NCBI GenBank assembly: GCA_029379385.1
Contig: CM055611.1
Span: 12,408,062 to 12,472,061 of the forward strand
DNA: 64,000 nt
Source of the DNA: Quillaja saponaria
Lineage: Eukaryota; Streptophyta; Magnoliopsida; Fabales; Quillajaceae
Direction of reading: 5' to 3'
Translations under genes and position numbers: made by a program
Shown here: piece by piece, positions 12,558-23,925 of the stretch
Position numbering within the stretch: position 1 is the stretch's first letter
Layout of the letters: each line of letters opens with the position of its first letter
Notes under the pieces: generated by a model
The model's database searches: none
Seen by the model: only the letters and a program-made list of their open reading frames with translations
Told to the model about the DNA's origin: nothing

Positions 12558-13011
12558 AGTTCGTATTAGAACTTCCGTTTAGAGTCCCGTGACTACAAAT
12601 ATGGGACGTGGTAGCTTTGTTTGCATACGTTACCCGAGCATGTGTGCACCTAGTGACACATTTTAATTCATCCTAAAACTTCAAGTTGTGATTCTCTAAT
12701 GTATTATCCTTGACCTTATACAATAGGTGCTTGAATTCATTTGTGTTTGTTTAGACATAATGACACGTAGTGGTCTTATTGTGAGTAGTGTGAGATAACA
12801 TAATATTAGCTTCAATTCGAGTGGCACATCAGAAGTGTGGTGGGTCCATGTGGTAAAGTAGGAAGTCTTTACTATCATAATAGAATAATGTACATCCGGT
12901 ATGAATGTGATAAACAATAATATCCGTATCTATTTGATTGAATTAAATAAAGGATTTACCCATATCATTTTTGTTGAAATTCGAGACAAATTTCTTTTAA
13001 GGAAAGAAGAT
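12558..13011 (+). mobile_element. array internal region 1 (454 bp, no gag-pol)
   Basis: The region lies between LTR1 and LTR2. It begins AGTTCGTATTAGA, a decayed TGGTATCAGAGC primer-binding site, and ends in a purine-rich tract (AAGGAAAGAAGAT) directly before the LTR2 TG, as expected of a polypurine tract. The whole region is homologous to 18109-18566. It contains no open frame with gag, protease, reverse transcriptase or integrase similarity, so the element depended on enzymes made elsewhere. Confidence 0.85.
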
Positions 13012-13832
13012 TGTTATAACTCGATAGTCTAGCGTACATTTTACGATGTTGTATGTAAATTATCGTGATTACGTAAATAATAAATTCTCATGAAACAAAA
13101 TAAAATAAGAGAGTATTTGTATATATATATATATATATATAAGTTAAGGTCCATTACCCTATTAGTTGACTTGGACTTAGATTTTTTTATATTTTATTTC
13201 ATGTGAATGGTATAAATAAGTAAACTACCGTATGTATGCATATATATATATATATATACATACTATAACTAAAAGGACGCTTTGGCAAAAACTTTCATCC
13301 TTTGTTTCGTAGTAGCAAGTTGAACCAAACCTTGAATTAGTTTATAGGTGTTTAAAGGGGTAGCCGAGAGAAGTTGGGTATGTAGTGTGTATGTGGGTTG
13401 CTTCGTCTTATTTCTAACCTTGACCATTTGAAGCTTTAGATCCCAACCAAGTAGATGTGTATGTATTGGTAAGTTAGCCCTATTTTGTTTAGCTATGTGA
13501 GTAAGGTTGGTTGGTCAGTTGTTGTAGCGTTTTCTCTTAGTTGATTAGCATGAAATAGTCTTAATATCTTCAGTTCTTTCTGCACATCACTGTCCAACTT
13601 ATAATCAACAACCATTTCATTGTCTATTATATCTCTATCTACTTTTAAGTCCTTCTTGTGTCTTGATCCATCAATTTGATATCTACCATTTAGTTTAAAA
13701 CTTTGCTTGTTTGTTTTAGTAAAATCTTTGAGGTCTAATTGGTTCCCTCCCATGGCCACAGTACCATTTTGTGTCATTCTATTAAAATGTCATGGTCCAT
13801 GGAATTAACACAAAAATTAACAGTTGACTCTG

Positions 13833-13834
<2 letters not shown>

Positions 13835-13873
<39 letters not shown>
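13835..13873. repeat. (TA)n microsatellite in LTR2
   Basis: A perfect TA run of about 39 bp, replacing a short ATATATTTATATTAG word at the same place in LTR3 (19650-19664). Similar TA runs occur at 222-249, 6703-6725, 43204-43227 and 55255-55281. Confidence 0.95.
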
Positions 13874-13876
<3 letters not shown>

Positions 13877-14730
13877 AGCAAGAAAGTCAACATATTTTGT
13901 TAAGCAAGTAACCAAAGGAAAATTGAGAAGCAGTTATAGTATCTTCCCACACAAAGCATGAGAAATCACAATTCTGAACCCCACTATTGGCTTGATGACA
14001 TATGTGAGCGCAAGAGGAAGTGACGACCAAGAATTATAAATTGGTGAGTGGTTAAATATTACCCTTTAGTGGCTAGATTATTATATGTAATTTTATGTGT
14101 TAAAATATATGTGTTATATGGAAAAATAAGCATGTGTAGTGTTTCATAGAATTATTTGAATTATGTTTGATGCCTGAAATTGTTTGTGGTTAATAAGGGA
14201 CATCGAAATGAAATTTTTCTCTAAAATAATTTTTATTTTTGGGTGCACCTAAAATTTTTTAAGATATTCTATTTCTGATAAGTGTTTTAAAATGAATTTA
14301 GTGCTCAGCTCAAGTGGGTGGATTTGGAGAAGGAGATTCAGTGATTCAATATTTATGTGATTATGATTTCAGTGATTCTATTTAGTGTGCAAGCCTAAAA
14401 TTGCTTGGTGGGAGTGGTGTGCGGGGTTGAGTTACTTAGTTAGCCCTTTGTGTTCTTTTGATGCTTTGATTGCTTTGATTATTTTGATTGGAGTTTGTTG
14501 TCAAATCTTGTATTATGTAATAGTTTAGTTATTTATTATTTATGATATGACTAGAGCGAAGCTCGTCTCTGTAATTTTTTGGTTATTGTGGTCTGGTTAT
14601 GTATAGGTAGGTGTATTTGTTTTTATTTTGTGGCATATTCTATATTGTAGAAAATCTCTGCCGAAATTTTTAGTAAATTGTTATTTGTTTCAGTAAATAA
14701 ACTTTATAGTTAATTTCTATGTTTATAAAA

Positions 14731-17700
14731 TGTCACACCCCTCGTGGAGGCATGACTGGCCGGAGGAGTGGTAACCAAACCTCCGTAACCCTGACTCAAA
14801 TAAGGAATGACCATGACTCTTGACTCACCAATGAATAAAACCAAGAAATTATAAAGACAAAAAATTAACATTTAAAAGTTTGTTGATTATAGCAAATCAT
14901 ATTTACTGAAAATTTCGGCAAAGGTCCCTTACAATATGGAACATGCCTTAAAATACAGTCCTGTAAATTCTTTTTATTACTTAACATAATATAAAGACCA
15001 TAAGGAGCTCTGCTCCGTTCACATCATCAACAAAACAAGTACTAGAATATTACATCATGCCACGTTTAACACCCACAGTTCTAATGTGACTGTAAACTTT
15101 CATCCTTAACTTCAAGTATGAGATTCCGAGACATACCTTGTCGTCAAATCCTTAGCAAAATCTCATATTAGCGGTTAACTTTTTTTGAAGTCCTGCTACT
15201 AAACAAAAAAATATAACCACAGGAAAGGAGTGAGTCCTACGGACTCAGTGAGTGGAAAATCGTACCCAAAGGGTACTAGCATCACACAACACAAGCATAT
15301 CACATATATATTAACATCATATAACATGATTCACATAACGTTTCACATCACACGTGCACATTGTAGGTTTCACAAATTCACAATTCATATGATACACAAG
15401 ATCACAAATTTATCAGAACAATGATATCAAACAAAACAACCAAAAGGCCAACGAGTGACCCAGCCCCGCACAACATTATCACCCCCTACCGGGCATTAAC
15501 GTCCCGCACAACAAGTTAATCTCCGTACACAATCCATCCCACCGGGGCTGAGCACTCAATTTAAAAAAAATATTTATCAGAATCAGGATTTCTCATGATT
15601 TCAAATCAAAGTATCCTAAGTGCACCTGGATTTTTTAATTTCAGAAATGAAAATCATTTTTCAAAAAAAATGTTCACGAGTTGGCCCCTATCAAACACAA
15701 TCAATGTCAATCACAGTAACCAATATCAAGCAAACATTATTCAAGCAATTTACTAAAATACTACACTAGCTTACTTTCCATATATCACACATATTCAAAT
15801 AAACATATAATCACACTTAATAATCTAGCCCCTAAAGGTAGCAATTAACTACTCACCTGTTACCCATTTCATTCTTCACTCATACTTGTGTCCATCCGTC
15901 TCATTAGGTTCACATTGGAATCCGGAACTGAAATTCATAATTCCAAATGCTACTTAGTTTATAAACGTTATTGTTATCCTCTTTTACTTGCTAAACTAAT
16001 ATCTCAACTTATATAGGTTTATTTGTGAAAGTTTTCTTTTAAACTATTACATATCAATTAATATGGATTAGACTTTAGGTGATAAGATTATCAATGAAGA
16101 GGGCTTTTAAATATCTTGACAAAGCATATAATAGGAGAAACCATTAAAAAAAAAAAATAGAAAGCATTTAGTGTGTTAAAAATGTTAAAGCTGTCCCAAC
16201 TTGAAGTTTGGACCAATGTCCATTTTAACGGTCATATTTTTCTCCGTGAAACTCCGAATTCAGCTTCGTAAAATTTATAAAATACTAGACACATGTAAAT
16301 TTATAATGGTATATCATTTGTAATTTTTGGATTTGTCTATCAATACAGTTTATTGTTTGAAGTTGCATCAAATTCTGTAACACGCAAGATTTTTGACAGC
16401 TTTGACCTGACCGTAGTTAATTGAACATAACTTTCCCTAGGAAAAACAAAATCCGATTCCGTTTGTTGGGTTTATTAATAGACAAGTATGTCTATCTTTA
16501 TTATTTAAAAAATTTTCCTAAAATATGTCATTAACCCACTCAATTTCTTACATGAACCAAAAACAGAGTATTACGAATTCTGCCTGACCTAGCTGGAGTC
16601 TAACAGCTATAACTCAGAACATATTTGGAACCAAGCTACAAAATTTCGTAGACAATATCTCAAGACCTTAAGCTACATTTCATATTTTAAACTCTTAATT
16701 TAATTCTTCCCCGAAAGCACTCAAAATACCACGTTTCTGTTGCTTACGAAATCTGCCCTGCACTATTCACAACCACTTAACTCACAATTTTTTTTTTTTT
16801 TTATACTTTATTCCACTTGGTGCACTAAATTGAATCAACCATCAACTTTTCATAATATTACTATCAATATTAAATCCACAAAGTAATTATTTAAATTTCT
16901 CTAAACATATATATAAATTCTAAATTTACACACTAAAATTCTAAATTCTCTATTCTAATGACAATTTAATGTGTTTATTATTAATGAACTTTGATTTATA
17001 AATACAATTCCTCCAGCCTCTTTTGTTTAAGTCTTTTATAACATATTACTACCACAACTTCTACTTCCCACCAACCAGCAAACAAAAAAAACTACAGCCA
17101 CCTGAGTAAAAGATGGCTAAATCAAAGAGGAAAACGTTGCAGCTGAAGCAAAGCACAACTGAAATTTTCAATAGCTAACTAAGAGCTAATTAATCCTAAT
17201 GTTAGTCTTAATTTCCACACATTCTTGCCCTCCCAGAGCAACTCACACTAAAAGGAGGAGATTCAAGAACATAGCTCATTCAATGACCAAACCAAAAGCA
17301 GAAACAACAACTGTCAAACTGTCACTATAACAAGCACAAGAAGAGACGAAATGAATTGACTCACTAAAGGCTTAAGCTTGGCCACCAACTTGTGGGATTC
17401 ACGGCCAGAAATGAAGGAAGCAAAAGAGGACCCAGCCACAGCAGCTCCAAGCACAGCAGCAATCCATGGAAGGTTCAAATCCATCCAAGCTTAGGTGCAA
17501 GAAAGCTCAAACAATCAAGAAGAAAAGAAACTAGAAGAATCGAGAACAAGGAAGAGGAGGACAGGGTCTTTGACTAAAAGAAAAAGACAAGAAGATATGG
17601 CGGTGGGAAAGGGAAAGAACAAAGAAGAAAAAAAAAATGAAAATAAAAGATTTAAATAATAATAATAACAATAAATATGAAATATCAACAGTGGTCAATA

Positions 17701-17981
17701 TAAGGATTATATGGTACAAATTAACTCTTAACATATACATCTATCACTTACTCAATTAATTAAATTTTGTTTGGTTAAGATTTTCTATACTATAAAATAT
17801 GAAATTATACATAAAATTTTTAAAATATATTCTCAGTTATCAAATTATAACAAATTCTCATATCTTATTATTTAATTACTTCATTTACGTATTTATGATT
17901 TTATAATTAAATTTCACACTTTACATCTAATGCTTGATTTATTTATATATATATATATATCAAGTTTTAAGGGCCATAACA
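14731..17981 (-). mobile_element. solo LTR, 3.25 kb, minus strand, TSD TAAAA
   Basis: On the plus strand it starts TGTCACACCCC and ends GGGCCATAACA, the antisense of TG...CA LTR ends. It is bounded by perfect TAAAA duplications (14726-14730 and 17982-17986). Removing it restores LTR2 around TTTATAAAATTTG, as in LTR1 at 12430-12441. Its 3' half aligns with the solo LTR 6662-10338 in antisense over about 2 kb, including the blocks at 16240-16450 and 16660-16720. The segment 17040-17640 is GC-richer and shows no homology to the corresponding segment of the other solo LTRs. The hairpins are at 15231-15247 and 15262-15276. Confidence 0.9.
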
Positions 17982-18108
17982 TAAAATTTGTTTTTATTCT
18001 TTGAATTGGTCAAGAATTATATTTGTTTTTCTTTGTTTTGGTGTCCGGGTTACGGAGGTTTGGTTATCCATTCTTCCGGCCAGTCATGCCTTTATGTGAG
18101 GTGTGACA

Positions 18109-18566
18109 AGTTGGTATCAAAGTTTGAGTTTAGAGGCCCGTGACTGCAAATATGGAACATGGTAGTTTTGTTTGCATAAGTTACCCGGGACATATGTGGA
18201 CCTAGTGACACGTTCTAATTCATCCTGAAACTTCAAATTGTGATTCTCTAACGTATTATCCTTGACCTTATATAATAGGTGTCTTGAATACATTTGTGTT
18301 TGTTTAGACATGATGACCTGTAGTGGTCCTGTTATGAGTCCTATAAGATAACATAACATTAGCTTCAATCTGAGTGGCGCAGCAGAAGTGTGGTGGGCAC
18401 ATATGGTAAAGTAAGAAGTCTTTATTGTCATAATGGACTAATGTACATCCGGTATGAATGTGATAAAACAATAATATCTGTGGATATTTGATTGAATTAA
18501 ATAAACGATATTCCCATATCATTTTTGTTGAAATTTGGGATAACTTTTCTTTAAAAGGGAGAAGAT
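18109..18566 (+). mobile_element. array internal region 2 (458 bp, no gag-pol)
   Basis: It starts AGTTGGTATCAAAG, a degenerate initiator-Met primer-binding site 3 nt after LTR2, and ends TTAAAAGGGAGAAGAT, a polypurine tract directly before LTR3. It is collinear with 12558-13011. Short antisense open frames exist here (18117-18431 and 18304-18621), but they have no family features and are not supported as genes. Confidence 0.85.
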
Positions 18567-20974
18567 TGTTATAACTCGATAGTCTAGCGTACATTTTAGG
18601 ATGTTGTACGTAAATTATCATAATTAAGTAAATAATAAATTTTCATGAAACAAATTAAAATAAGAGAGTATTTGTATATATATATAGATAGATAGATAAA
18701 TTAAGGTCTAGCACCTTATTGGTTAACTTGGACTTAGATTTTTATTTTATTTTATGTGAATGGTATTAATAAGTAAATTAGTGTATATATATATATATAC
18801 TTTAACTAAAAGTAAGTTTTAGCCACAATTTAAAATTATGTGGACTTTAGACTTAAAATTTTGTTAAGTCTTATTCTTTTATCCTAATTTTTTTTTATTA
18901 CTTGCCTCCTTTTTCCTTGTGGTCAGTATCCATTTCCCTTTCATTTCTCTCCACTAGTGCCATATCAAGCTCTAGAATTCTCTTAATTTTTTTCTTGTCT
19001 AAGCAAGAATTCATCTAGCTAGGAGCACAAGGTTTCTTTCTTCTTTATGTTGGTTGTTACTCTTAGTTAAGTGGCCGTTAAAGAGACTTAAGAGGAGGCT
19101 TTGACAATTACTTTCATCCTCTATTTCGTAGTTGCAAGTTGAACCAGACCTTAAATCAGTTTATAGGTGTTTAAGGGGGTAGCCGAGAGATGGTGGGTGT
19201 GTGGTATGTATGTGGGTTGCTTGGTCTTCTTTCTAACCTTGAAAATTTGAAGCTTTAGATCCCAGCTGACTAGATGTGCATGTCTTGGTAAGTCAGCCCT
19301 ATTTTTTTTTGGCTGCGTGAGTAAGGTTGGTTGGTTGTTGTAGCATTTTCTCTTGGTTGACCAGCAAGAAATTGTCTTAATATCTACAGTTCTTTTTGCA
19401 AATCACTATCTAAATTACAATCAACATCCATTTTACTGTCTATTATATCTTTATCTACTTTTAAGTCTGTCTTGTGCCTTGATCCATCAATTTGATATCT
19501 ACCATTTGGTTTAATACTTTACTTGTTTATTTAGTAAAATCTTGAGGTCTAATTGGTTCCCTTCCATGGCCACAGTACCATTTTGTGTCATTCTATCAAG
19601 GTGCCATGGTCCATGGAGTTAACGTAGAAGTTGTCAATTAACTATGCTTAATATATTTATATTAGCAAGAAAGTCAACATATTATGTTTAGCAAGCAACC
19701 AAAGGAAAATTGAGAAACAGTTATAGTATCTTCCTAGACAAAGCAAGAGAAAACATAGTTCTGAACCTTATTATGGGCCTAATGACACATGTGAGCATAA
19801 GAGGAAGTGATGAATAAGAATTGTAAATTGGTGAAGGTTAATTGTTACCCCTTGGTGGCTAGATTATTATATGTAATTGTATGTGTGTTTAAATATTTGT
19901 GTTATATGAAAAAGTAAGCATGTGTAGTGTTTCATAGAGTTATTTGAATTATGCTTGATGTTTGAAATTGTTTCTGGTTGATAAGAGACAATGAAATGAA
20001 ATTTTTCTTCGAATGATTTTTATTTCTTAAAAAGGAATCTAGGTGCACCTAGGATATTTTAAGATATTATGATTGTTATAGGTGTTTTAAAAGGAATTAA
20101 GTGCTTAGCCCCGGTGGGTGAATTTGGAAAAGGAGATTAAGTGATTCAGTATTTTAGTGATTATGATTTTAGTGATTCTGTTTATGATTCTATTTGGTGT
20201 GTGGGCACAAAATTGCCTGGTGGGAGTAGTATGCTTAGCTGAGTTACTCAGTTGGCTCTTTGTGTACTTTGGATGCTTTGATTGTTTTGATTAGAGTTTG
20301 TAGAGTACTATTGAAATTGTACTTGTTAGTGTAAGTGTAATCTTAGTGTTTTCTTGAAATTGATGATATGTTAATATTAATTGACTATATAAATTATTAT
20401 CTACATGTGATGAGTGAAACTAGTACCCTTTCAATACGTTTTTTCATTCATTGAGTCCGTAAGACTCACTTTTCTTTGTTGATCTTTTTTTAGTAACAGG
20501 ATCTCGATTTACATCATTGACGAGTTCATGACTTGTCCATAACGGGTGGCAAGATAATTATTTAAAATCTCATACTTGAAATCAATGACGAAAATTTGCA
20601 GTCACACTAGAGCTATGGGTTGTCAAATCTTGTGTTATGTAATAGTCTTGTTATTTGTGATATGATTAAAGTAGAGCTCCTTTTTATAATTTTGTGGTTT
20701 TTGTGATTTGATTATATATAAGCAGATGTACTTGTTTATATTTTGAGGCATGTTTCATATTGTAGGGAATTTCTACTTAAATTTTCAGTAAATTATTATT
20801 TGTCTCAATAAACAAACTTTTACAGTTAATTTTTGTTTTTATATATAAAGATAAAAATAAAATTCTTGGGTTTGGTCAAGAATTGCATTTGTTTTTCTTT
20901 GTTTTAGAGTTAGGATTACGGAGGTTTAATTATCCATTCCTCCGGCCAGTCATGCCTCCATGTGGGGTGTGACA
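18567..20974 (+). mobile_element. array LTR3 (2408 bp, uninterrupted)
   Basis: This is the only array LTR without a nested insertion, so it is the reference copy. It starts TGTTATAACTCGATAG and ends GGGGTGTGACA. A perfect stem TGAGTC-CGTAA-GACTCA lies at 20452-20468, while the upstream hairpin (20423 on) has decayed on its 3' arm. Right of it the interrupted minus-strand LTR resumes at 20975. Confidence 0.85.
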
Positions 20975-21354
20975 TGGTGAGTCTCACAGACTCAGTTAGT
21001 GAAAAATCATACTTAAATTGTACTAGCATCATTTATAGTAAAAAAGAACACATATCAATTAGTTAATCTTATGTAACCATATTCATGTTTTGATTCAATG
21101 GTATACGTACGTACATGTAATCATCATAAAATCACAATTCATATGATTCACAAGATAAACAAAACAATTGAAATACTCGAAATTCACGATTTGAACTAAA
21201 CAATCAGAACACTCAAATCATACAAAAGGTCAACCAAGTAACTCAGCCCCGCACACCATATATCATCCCACATGCAATTTTTTTTTTGCTCGTGCACCAA
21301 ATATATTCCCATACATAATGAATCTTATTGGGGCTGAGCACTCAATCCTTTTTA
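20975..21354 (-). mobile_element. minus-strand LTR, right part, truncated
   Basis: This is the continuation of 5789-6368 after the array. It aligns closely with window bases 1-170 and 733-930 (TGATTCACAAGATA, AAATATATTCCCATACATAAT, GAGCACTCAATCC). A perfect stem TGAGTC-TCACA-GACTCA is at 20978-20994. The LTR stops abruptly at about 21354, where eIF4G intron sequence begins, so the junction is a breakpoint and not an LTR end. Confidence 0.8.
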
Positions 21355-21983
21355 AAACATTGTGTACGTTTGTATCCTTCATTCTAGAAGATTTTGCAAA
21401 TGTTTTATTAGGATTTGCATTCTTTTATTTTATTTTATATTTTTTCTACTATTCAATAAAAATTAAAGATTTAAGAATTAAGAAACTAAGATTCTTCAAT
21501 GAGAGATGAAGATTGGGTCGTTAGGCTCACATTATAATTTATGTTGTCAGTAAAGAATATAATCCTCTCCCTCCCCTCCTCATAAGATATTTTCCTCAGA
21601 AGCTTTAGCATAAAATTTAGTGAGGCATTTAGACATGAGGTCTAAGGGAACATAGAATAGCAACTGTAAGAAGCAAAAGGAAAATAAAACTATTTCTACT
21701 GTTAGCATAAAGGAATTAATGTATTTTGGTTGAGTTAAGTCAGTGACCAGCATAGATATAAGTAAATTGAAGTAGAATCTCTCTAGAGAGGAATATGCTG
21801 ATCATGATGCAAACTGATATTTGTTTTATGCAAGTTATGGCTCTCTGTTTTTTCTTCCACTCTATTATTTACTTTGTAGCTATTAGTGGATTGTTTTTAA
21901 TGACTTTATTTCATAATATGTTGTACTGAAAATTAACTATACATTATTTAATGGAAACCTATGATGGTTTCACATGTGAGAAG
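21355..21983 (+). repeat. eIF4G intron copy A, unit left of the embedded LTR
   Basis: The sequence is homologous to 27386-28003 and 61997-62525. Shared blocks include GTATCCTTCATTCT, TTTTATTAGGAT, GAAACTAAGATTCT and CTCCCTCCCCTCC. In the right-hand eIF4G copy this sequence lies just after a splice donor, so it is intron. No exon accompanies this copy, making it an orphan duplicate of intron sequence fused to a truncated LTR on its left. Confidence 0.8.
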
Positions 21984-23418
21984 TGTAACATCCCCACAAA
22001 TAAAGTCCCTTAATTAGTTTAATTAATTTAGGTTAAATTCTAATTAAGTGATTAAAATAAAACAGGAATATGGGGTTTAGTGGAAACATCAAATTTGAAG
22101 TCAAAAGTTTAATAATTAACTAAACTAGCTTAGCAGAATCAGAATGAATAAGTTGTAAACTATTGGGTCTCAATGTATGGATTGAATAGAAAGAAATTAA
22201 AAAGGTTTTAAGAGAAAATTGTGGGTGTTTATTGCTGATTTAGGTGTCTCTTAATGAGACAGACAGCCCACATGTGCACATACTAAGGTGTTTCTCATTG
22301 GCTAAGAAGGAAGTCAGAGTGAAAGAAAGAGCTCCCAAGAGCTCTGATTATGACCAAGGGGAAGAGAGAGAAAACTAGAAGGAAAAAGAGAACCAGAGGG
22401 AAAATCAGAGAGGGGAAGTGAGGAATTTAAGAGTCTGTGTAGCCGGAGCTGTAGGGCTCCAAGTGGGAAGACTTTTGTATTTTTATAGATGTCCGAAGAA
22501 CCCAGAAAATTACCTGCTCAAGGTGGGCAGAGTTTTGTATTTCCAAAGCTGTATGTAAGCAAAATCAGAAACAGAGGAGTAGAGGTGCGTTAGACTTAGG
22601 GGACCTGTGTGTAATCCATAAATTGCAATAGAAAAGAAAAAGGGAGGATTGTGATGATTTGGAAATATTTTATACTAGATAATCTAGTATCCTTATGCAT
22701 GAAGATAATTAATTCGGCTATTGTGGCCGGACTCCATTATGAATTTATAATCACATTCTTCATAGGGTCCTCTTATCTCTTCAAGCTCGGGTTATAGAAG
22801 AAGGAACCGAGAAGAAAGTATCAGCAACAACTGGTTACCAATGGAAAGCATCAAACATGCATTTCATGCTTGCATTAAAGTGTTGTTTTATTGCACTCCT
22901 ATTTTTATAAAATTGGGAGCACTAAGTAACTTGTTTTCAAATGTGTAAAAAAATTATGTCTTGATTACCTATTGAGATGTTTTTATCTCATATTTGTATT
23001 AAAATGTGCTTTCAGATTGATGCTCAGGCTAGGGGAAGGTGAAGCTATATGGCTGAAGGACTGATATGGATTTACTTGTAGCATTTTGTACTTATAATTA
23101 AGCCTTGGATGTATATAGCTATGCTATGTACGTAAAAGCTGATGTTTAGAATTCATGAAATGTTTTGCAAATTAGTGCTTGTAATGTATTCTTGGCCAAG
23201 TAAGATAGACATTATGTATGTAAATTGTATTATGGACCTAAAGCTAGAGAATGCCCTTTTGTATTTATTTTTATGTATGTTAGGACTTGTAGCCTTTGAT
23301 CATAAGGAAATATGTGAACTATTTTCAAAATAGGTGATGTAGGTTTAGATACTTTATACAGAGTTTCAATCAACGTAAAATTTGATTGCTAAACATCTTG
23401 TACGTACAAGGCGTTACA
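21984..23418 (+). mobile_element. second LTR family inside eIF4G intron, copy A
   Basis: It begins TGTAACATCCCC and ends GGCGTTACA, and is followed at once by TGTTGGTATTAGAG, a primer-binding-site remnant for initiator tRNA-Met. This makes a 1.43-kb LTR with intact ends. Related sequence occurs inside both other copies of the intron (28004-29955 and 62522-63890). A perfect stem TGAGAT-GTTTTT-ATCTCA lies at 22973-22990 and is identical in all three. No coding sequence is seen. Confidence 0.75.
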
Positions 23419-23509
23419 TGTTGGTATTAGAGTAAAATCTTGGCATTTTGTACTTGTAATGTTACAACTTTTCTTTTATGTATAAACATCGTAACTTGGC
23501 TACTGTGAA

Positions 23510-23667
23510 CAGTACCAGTTCCTGTTTAGGAAACATATAATTATCTCTCGCATATATATGCTTAACTACTTTGAAAGTTTATACCAAACAGTACCAGTTC
23601 CTGTTTAGGAAACATATAATTATCTTTCGCATGTATACGCTTAACTACTTTAAAAGATTATATCAAC
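23510..23667. repeat. 79-bp tandem duplication
   Basis: Two adjacent copies (23510-23588 and 23589-23667) start CAGTACCAGTTCCTG and differ at only a few positions, including CTCGCATATATATG against TTCGCATGTATACG. No coding role is apparent. Confidence 0.85.
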
Positions 23668-23704
23668 TTTGGCAGTTTGAAAAGATAAAACCTTGGTCAA
23701 GGTG

Positions 23705-23925
23705 GGAAATTGTGGGTGTTTAGTGCTGATTTATTGAGGTGTCTCTTAATGAGAGAGACACCCCACATCTGCACATACTAAGGTGTTTCTTACTGGCTAT
23801 GAAGGGAGGCAGAGTGAGAGAAAGAGCTCTCGGGAGCTCTCATTATGACCTAGGGGAAGAGAAAGAAAACTAGGGGGAGAATCAGAGAGGGGAAGTGAGG
23901 GATTTGAGAGTATGTGTATTTTACT
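23705..23925 (+). repeat. partial second copy of family-2 LTR segment
   Basis: It repeats the segment 22225-22440 of the LTR: GTGGGTGTTTAGTGCTG, GAGGTGTCTCTTAATGAGA, CACATACTAAGG, and the purine-rich run ending GAAGTGAGGGATTTGAGAGT. It stands alone, without LTR ends, about 300 bp downstream of the LTR. Confidence 0.8.

Larger units (their letters stand above)
13012..18108 (+). mobile_element. array LTR2, interrupted and internally deleted
   Basis: The second array LTR is 13012-14730 plus 17987-18108, with about 1.8 kb of its own sequence. Compared with LTR3 it lacks about 300 bp near 13268 (the TAAGTTTTAGCC leader block) and about 330 bp near 14495, where GAGTTTGT is joined directly to TGTCAAATCTTG. 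The second deletion removes both hairpins. It ends GAGGTGTGACA followed by the best array primer-binding site (TTGGTATCAAAG). It carries long (TA)n runs at 13121-13141 and 13835-13873. Confidence 0.85.

Noticed and set aside
18117..18621. Two overlapping minus-strand frames over the array internal region
   Set aside because: They run antisense across the PBS-internal-LTR junction of a non-coding element; the homologous region at 12558-13011 does not keep the frames.
23142..23333. 63-codon frame, with a similar one at 29713-29904
   Set aside because: Both are part of the LTR copies in the eIF4G introns; the third copy at 63645-63840 breaks the frame, so there is no sign of coding constraint.
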